48,319 bases of DNA from an uncultured Oceanospirillaceae bacterium (GTDB taxonomy: Bacteria; Pseudomonadota; Gammaproteobacteria; Pseudomonadales; Balneatricaceae): contig CAJXNY010000038.1 in NCBI GenBank assembly GCA_913057435.1, forward strand, positions 1 to 48,319, in the 5' to 3' direction. The notes beneath the pieces were generated by a model. It had not been told where the DNA came from. It made no database searches and worked only from the letters and a program-made list of their open reading frames with translations. How positions within the stretch are numbered: the stretch's first letter is position 1; each line of letters starts with the position of its first letter. Shown in pieces: positions 42,854-48,319 of the stretch. The translations under genes were made by a program, and so were the position numbers.

Positions 42854-44830
42854 ATGCGCATAGCAGTACAGACCGTGATTATTGTCCTTTGCTGCCTGCT
42901 CGGCGGGCTGGCATTGTACAGCGCCATCTGGATAAAATTCACCGACGTAGAAATCCTGCATGACCAGGATCAGCAGAGCCAGTTGGCCATGCGGGATATT
43001 GAACATCTGGAAACCATGCTCAACCAGTGGTTTGTCACCATTGATCTATTCTTCAGCCAGCAACAGAGTTACCTGGCCCCAGGCATCGGCCGCCAGGCCA
43101 GCCAGCTACAAATCTCGCTCAATGAACTGGCCAAAATAGCGCCCCATGAAGCACCCGAGTTACAAAAGCACCTGACAACCATCGCCACCATCGTACAGCG
43201 GGCCTCTCTGCAGGCACCGGACGACAACACACAATGGAACCATCTGCTAAGCCAGACTGACGATACCAGCACCGATATCGTTGAGCTGATGGACAGTCTC
43301 TACAGCTATTTTGATCAGCATCGTAAGCAGAGTGCCAGTGCTGTAGCCGAGGCCGAGGCGAGCCTGGTACCGACTCTTGGCAGCTATGCAGCCGGTTACT
43401 TCGGGCTGGTATTCCTAGTCTGGCTGTGGGCCACCCGCACCGTGGTACGGCCCCTGCAGAAACTGCACCGCCAGGCGATGCGGCCACTGGAAGAGCAACA
43501 GGCCGAGCCCTTTGTACTGGACGCCGGACCCACAGAGATCCGCCGGCTGAGCAGCAGCCTTAACCACTACAGCCAGCGGCTGGTGGAAGCGCTGCACCAC
43601 GCCGAAGAGGAACGCGAAAACGCCGAACAGGCCCGTGCCCGGGTTGAGTCCATCATGCACGCCGCCCCGGATGCCATCATCACCCTGGATGATGACGGCC
43701 AGATCCAGCACATGAACCAGGCCACGCTGGATATGTTCCAACTGGCCACCGATGCCGTCGGCCAGACCCACATTGGCGAGCTGGTACCACGGCTGGACCA
43801 GTCACCATTAGCACTCAATACCCGCCAGAGCAGTGAGTACATTGGCCAGACCACCGCCGCACGTAAAATCCCACTGGAGATCAGCGCCGCCACCGTCAGC
43901 CAGAATGAACACCTGGATGGCTATACCCTGATTGTGCGCGATATCACCGCCCGTAAACTGCAGGAGATCAAAGTTCAGAAGCTGAACCAGAAGCTGGTCG
44001 CCGCCTCCCGTCAGGCAGGCATCGCCGAAATCGCCACCGGTATTCTGCACAACGTAGGCAACGTGCTGAACTCTGTCACCACCTCTGTTGCCCTGCTACA
44101 TAACCAGATCAATCAGACCAGCGCTGCCAAAGTGAAAAAAGTCGCCGAGATGATGCAAAACCACAGTGATGACCTGCCCGGCCTGTTTGCCCCGGGCAAC
44201 AAAGGCCAGCAGCTGCCCGGCTTTATCAGTGGCCTGTGCAACCGGCTGGACAGCGAACAGAGCCAGCAGCTTGATGAACTGGCTAATCTGAGTAAAAACA
44301 TCGCTCACATCGCCGAGATTGTCACCTCACAACAGAAGTTTGCCGGGCAAAGCTCGGTGTCTGAACCGCTGGATCTGGCCGAAGTGCTCAACGACGCTAT
44401 TGCCATGCACAGCGTGCCGCTACGTAACCAGAACATTAAACTGGTACGGGATTTCCACAGCCTGCAGATCCTGTCTGACCGGCATAACCTGATGCAAATC
44501 TTCGTCAACCTGGTACGCAATGCCACCGAAGCCATTGGCGAGCAGAAGCCCAGACAGGGAGCTCTGCGCTTGCGTGTGATTGCCGATAGCGGCCAGCCTC
44601 TACGCATTGAAGTCACCGACAACGGCAGTGGACTGGACGAAGAACAGAAGCGCAACCTGTTCCGCCACGGCTTCACCACCAAAGTCAGCGGCCATGGTTT
44701 TGGCCTGCACAGCAGTGCCCTCGCCGCTAAAAATATGCAAGGCGAACTCAGTGCCAGCAGCGAAGGGCGCGGACGCGGCTGTACCTTCAGCCTGTTGCTA
44801 CCCGCCAGCATAATGGAGAACGCCGCATGA
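42854..44830 (+). CDS. Membrane PAS-containing sensor histidine kinase
   Basis: The 658-residue protein has a membrane segment (about 5-27), a helical periplasmic sensor region (about 28-185), a second membrane segment (about 190-212), HAMP-like and coiled segments, and a PAS domain (about 265-375). A dimerisation helix with the phospho-acceptor His399 in ATGILHNVGNVLNSV follows, then an ATPase domain (NLVRNATEAIGE, DNGSGLDEEQKRNLFRHGFTTK, GHGFGLHSSALAAKNM). The LHNVGN box differs from the usual HEIRNP form and marks a distinct kinase subgroup. It overlaps the next gene by four bases, so kinase and receiver-kinase are translationally coupled. Confidence 0.93.
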   Translation: MRIAVQTVIIVLCCLLGGLALYSAIWIKFTDVEILHDQDQQSQLAMRDIEHLETMLNQWFVTIDLFFSQQQSYLAPGIGRQASQLQISLNELAKIAPHEAPELQKHLTTIATIVQRASLQAPDDNTQWNHLLSQTDDTSTDIVELMDSLYSYFDQHRKQSASAVAEAEASLVPTLGSYAAGYFGLVFLVWLWATRTVVRPLQKLHRQAMRPLEEQQAEPFVLDAGPTEIRRLSSSLNHYSQRLVEALHHAEEERENAEQARARVESIMHAAPDAIITLDDDGQIQHMNQATLDMFQLATDAVGQTHIGELVPRLDQSPLALNTRQSSEYIGQTTAARKIPLEISAATVSQNEHLDGYTLIVRDITARKLQEIKVQKLNQKLVAASRQAGIAEIATGILHNVGNVLNSVTTSVALLHNQINQTSAAKVKKVAEMMQNHSDDLPGLFAPGNKGQQLPGFISGLCNRLDSEQSQQLDELANLSKNIAHIAEIVTSQQKFAGQSSVSEPLDLAEVLNDAIAMHSVPLRNQNIKLVRDFHSLQILSDRHNLMQIFVNLVRNATEAIGEQKPRQGALRLRVIADSGQPLRIEVTDNGSGLDEEQKRNLFRHGFTTKVSGHGFGLHSSALAAKNMQGELSASSEGRGRGCTFSLLLPASIMENAA

Positions 44831-46242
44831 ACAGTCCAACGGCTGCCAGCGCCAATATCATCCAGGAAAACCGACGGATTTTACTGGTCGATGACACCAA
44901 AGAAATTCACCAGGATTTCCGCAAAATTCTCTGCCCGGAGCAAAACCATCCGGCGCTGGATGCCATGGAGGCCGACCTGTTTGGCGAGGACAGCAGCAAG
45001 CCCCTGCAGAATAAAACCTTTGAGGTCAGCTCTGCCTACCAGGGCGAAGAAGCACTGCAGCGGGTACAACAGGCCTGCAATGCCAAACAACCCTTCGCCA
45101 TGGCCTTTGTTGATGTGCGCATGCCACCTGGCTGGGATGGTATCGAAACGCTGGCGAAACTCTGGGAAGTCGACCCCAACCTGCAGGCCGTAATCTGTAC
45201 CGCCTTTTCAGATTATTCATGGGAAGAAACCTTCGCCAAACTGGGCCAGAGTGACCGCCTGCTGATCCTGAAAAAGCCCTTCGACCCGATCGAGGTGGAG
45301 CAGCTGGCCAACGCCCTGACCAGTAAATGGCTGCTGGGCCTCAAAGCCCGAATGACCACCGGCCACCTGAAAAAAATGGTGCAGCAACGCACCCAGACCA
45401 TCGAAAAACAGAAAGGGCTGCTAGAAAAAAAACTCAAAGAACTGGAAGACACCCGCCTGCAACTGGTACAGGCTGAGAAACTGGCCTCCGTGGGCCAGCT
45501 GGCCGCTGGGGTCGCCCATGAAATCAACAACCCAATTGGCTTTATCCGCTCCAACCTGGGCAGCCTCAATAGCTACATGGGCGACCTGTCACCCTTATTA
45601 GAGCCTCTGCTTGAACTGCCTAGCGAACAGAACCAGAAACTCGCCCTGCTGGATAAAATGAGCCAGCAGGCTGACGAGCTGCAACTGGGTGAAGTACTGG
45701 AAGATGTTCAGGATTTACTGCTGGAGACCCTGGAAGGTGTCGACCGCATCGGTAATATCGTTGCCGACCTGCACAGCTTCTCTCATGTCAACGATGACGG
45801 CCTCACAGCCATCGACCTCAGCCAGACACTGCAAAAAGCCCTGCGTCTGCTCGACACCCAGCTTAAACATATCGACATACAGCAACGGCTGACGGACGTA
45901 CCTGACATCACAGCCGATGGCTCACGCGTTTCCAGCGCCTGCGCCTGCCTGATACAGAACGCCATCGACGCCCTCAAGGGCCAGGACAAACCCCGCATCA
46001 CCCTGACCTGCAAACAGCTGGGCGGCAAAATCCGGCTGGAGATCACCGACAACGGCTGCGGCATCGCCGCCGACACCCTGCCCCGCATCTTCGACCCCTT
46101 CTTCACCACCAAAGACGTCGGCGAAGGCACCGGCCTTGGCCTGCACACCGTCCAGCAACTGATCGCCGAACTCGGCGGCACCATCCAACCCCGCAGCCGC
46201 CCGGGGATTGGCACCCGGATGGAGATTGAATTGCCGGTGTGA
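44827..46242 (+). CDS. Receiver-histidine kinase hybrid (N-terminal REC)
   Basis: The 471-residue cytosolic protein begins with a receiver domain: ILLVDDTKEIH, the phospho-acceptor Asp96 in FVDVRMPPGWDG, and KKPFD. A coiled coil (about 185-225), a HisKA domain with His231 in GVAHEINNPIGFIRSN and an ATPase domain (DNGCGIAADTLPRIFDPFFTTK, GTGLGLHTVQQL) follow. A ~30-residue insertion separates the first receiver strand from the Asp. It probably receives phosphate from the preceding membrane kinase and modulates its own kinase. No DNA-binding or output domain is encoded in the operon. Confidence 0.93.
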   Translation: MNSPTAASANIIQENRRILLVDDTKEIHQDFRKILCPEQNHPALDAMEADLFGEDSSKPLQNKTFEVSSAYQGEEALQRVQQACNAKQPFAMAFVDVRMPPGWDGIETLAKLWEVDPNLQAVICTAFSDYSWEETFAKLGQSDRLLILKKPFDPIEVEQLANALTSKWLLGLKARMTTGHLKKMVQQRTQTIEKQKGLLEKKLKELEDTRLQLVQAEKLASVGQLAAGVAHEINNPIGFIRSNLGSLNSYMGDLSPLLEPLLELPSEQNQKLALLDKMSQQADELQLGEVLEDVQDLLLETLEGVDRIGNIVADLHSFSHVNDDGLTAIDLSQTLQKALRLLDTQLKHIDIQQRLTDVPDITADGSRVSSACACLIQNAIDALKGQDKPRITLTCKQLGGKIRLEITDNGCGIAADTLPRIFDPFFTTKDVGEGTGLGLHTVQQLIAELGGTIQPRSRPGIGTRMEIELPV

Positions 46243-46351
46243 GCTTGTGTCAGCCCCCCGCATGCTTTGTGGGACCGGTGTCCTCACCGGGAATGAGCTG
46301 GCAGCGGGCGATGGATTGTATGTAGCTTCGCCAAACCGAGGCCATACACTA

Positions 46352-46685
46352 CGAATTATCCCCGTGTGTACGGGGAACACCTGGAAGACTGGCAGAAGGA
46401 TAGCTATTGGTTCGGTTCATCCCCGTGTGTACGGGGAACACTCATCCATGAATTTATAAGAGTAGTCGCCATACGGTTCATCCCCGTGTGTACGGGGAAC
46501 ACTACTCCCTGATCTCACCGTCCTGGCTCTTTCGCGGTTCATCCCCGTGTGTACGGGGAACACATTGCTTCGTCCGCCGCAGGAATATTTATACGCGGTT
46601 CATCCCCGTGTGTACGGGGAACACCAGTGCGCGGTGCTTTCCGGGTGCCGGTTGTACGGTTCATCCCCGTGTGTACGAAGAACAC
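46352..46685 (-). CRISPR. CRISPR array 1, type I-E repeats (6 repeats, 5 spacers)
   Basis: Six 29-base repeats begin at 46352, 46413, 46474, 46535, 46596 and 46657; all five spacers are 32 bases. On the plus strand the consensus starts CGGTTCATCCCC, has centre GTGTGTAC and ends GGGGAACAC. The crRNA-like form (GTGTTCCCCG...GGATGAACCG) is on the minus strand, the same as cas1-cas2, as in E. coli. The four inner repeats are identical. The repeat at 46352 has three changes at the distal end, normal for a trailer. The repeat at 46657, next to cas2, has GG changed to AA in the stem, unusual for a leader-side repeat. No target could be assigned to any spacer. Confidence 0.97.
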
Positions 46686-46754
46686 TATTTATAACCAGTT
46701 GTTTTTAAAGCGCAATATTCAACGATAAAAATCTACCAACTAAAACAGATTTTC
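46686..46754 (-). promoter_or_regulatory. Probable leader of CRISPR array 1
   Basis: The 69 bases between the cas2 stop and the first repeat are clearly AT-richer than their surroundings, as a type I-E leader would be. On the minus strand the segment includes TATCGTTGAATATTG, which loosely resembles an IHF site. It is short, and the match is weak. Confidence 0.5.
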
Positions 46755-47977
<1,223 letters not shown>

Positions 47978-48019
47978 CCGTTGTCCTTTTTGGAAAGATA
48001 GCACGAGCCTCCATACGGC

Positions 48020-48231
48020 TCGATTGACCCCACGTCTGTGGGGAACACACGCATTCGCTGAGGATTTCGTCAAAGACGGGCGGTTCATCCCCACGTCTGT
48101 GGGGAACACTCAGTTACCAGCGCGTCAGCTGTGCGATGAATCGGTTCATCCCCACGTCTGTGGGGAACACCTCTTAAACGGAATCATCGCAGAGTAGAAC
48201 TGCGGTTCATCCCCACGTCTGTGGGGAACAC
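48020..48231 (-). CRISPR. CRISPR array 2, variant type I-E repeats (4 repeats visible)
   Basis: Repeats of 29 bases begin at 48020, 48081, 48142 and 48203, with three 32-base spacers. Arms equal those of array 1, but the centre is ACGTCTGT, not GTGTGTAC. The repeat at 48020 is degenerate over its first nine bases, so the trailer end faces cas1 and the leader end lies beyond 48231. A fourth 32-base spacer (48232-48263) follows, but where the next repeat should start the sequence changes to an IS-like end. The array is read in the same direction as cas1. Confidence 0.95.
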
Positions 48232-48264
48232 GTCGTGGCTGGCCAGCCAGGTGCTGTGCCATGC

Positions 48265-48319
48265 TGTAGTGGTCAAGTATTCCCGGACAGTAAGTTGAGT
48301 GAGTTTTCTCGCTGTGCAG
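48265..48319. mobile_element. Probable insertion-sequence end (partial, IS3-like)
   Basis: From 48265 the sequence reads TGTAGTGGTCAAGTATTCCC and then GGACAG, which resembles terminal inverted repeats of IS3-family elements that begin TGTA and contain a GGACA block about 20 bases in. It starts one base into the position where the next CRISPR repeat is expected. The contig ends 55 bases later, as expected if the element is present in several copies. No transposase is visible, so the family is tentative. Confidence 0.5.

Noticed and set aside
31560-46685. Functional cluster of RecBCD with CRISPR adaptation
   Set aside because: RecBCD does supply spacer precursors in E. coli, but here the loci are separated by the sensor operon, and proximity on one contig is weak evidence.
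46208-46694. Open frames of 68-83 codons across CRISPR array 1
   Set aside because: Their products are translations of repeats (HPRVYGEH-type strings), not proteins.
47978-48109. Longer cas1 start inside array 2
   Set aside because: The extra 44 residues are translated CRISPR repeat; the ATG at 47977 has a ribosome site and gives the exact Cas1e length and catalytic positions.

Overview
The window looks like one complete draft contig from a marine-type gammaproteobacterium, probably an Oceanospirillales/Oceanospirillaceae relative. I infer this from the gene families (RecBCD, Mqo, MlaA, PpnN, bactofilin, a PhoH/PIN protein) and from the dusA-tal-STAS/phosphatase-mlaA neighbourhood, which I recall from Pseudomonas; genus is not resolvable by eye. 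The first 42 bases are not biological: they match an Illumina Nextera i5/Read-1 adapter. The last ~55 bases look like the end of an insertion sequence. Both contig ends are therefore assembly boundaries.

Layout. 0.07-2.05 kb: dusA and tal (+). 2.6-5.0 kb: a minus-strand operon mlaA, a SpoIIE-type phosphatase with a degenerate receiver, and a STAS protein, followed by a porin gene (5.2-6.1 kb) and hrpA (6.4-10.3 kb). 10.4-14.8 kb: a minus-strand cell-envelope cluster (cation/proton antiporter, TIGR00266 protein, M23 peptidase overlapping a bactofilin, YafJ-type amidotransferase). 15.0-16.2 kb: an acetyl-CoA acetyltransferase. 16.25-18.6 kb: a 615-residue orphan gene with a group II intron-like remnant on each side, each remnant directly after a rho-independent terminator. 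18.7-21.0 kb: ppnN and cobB. 21.3-24.9 kb: phoH and mqo. 25.1-28.5 kb: a PAS plus degenerate GGDEF protein translationally coupled to yidD, then an SLC5-STAC protein that has lost (or never had) a kinase. 28.6-31.3 kb: MscS channel, SH3 protein, grxA, small proteins and a cluster of REP-type palindromes. 31.6-40.3 kb: recC-recB-recD. 40.7-46.2 kb: a four-gene signalling operon (outer-membrane barrel, duplicated periplasmic protein, membrane histidine kinase, receiver-kinase). 46.35-48.23 kb: two CRISPR arrays with different repeat centres flanking a type I-E cas1-cas2 pair, with no interference genes visible.

How parts fit together. The mlaA cluster links outer-membrane lipid asymmetry to a partner-switching pair. 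The bactofilin and M23 peptidase probably act together on cell-wall shape. The 40.7-46.2 kb operon has a sensor chain reaching from outer membrane to cytoplasm but no DNA-binding or enzymatic output in the operon. The CRISPR region contains adaptation machinery only; Cascade and Cas3 must lie beyond the contig end, elsewhere, or be absent. No tRNA or rRNA gene was recognised.
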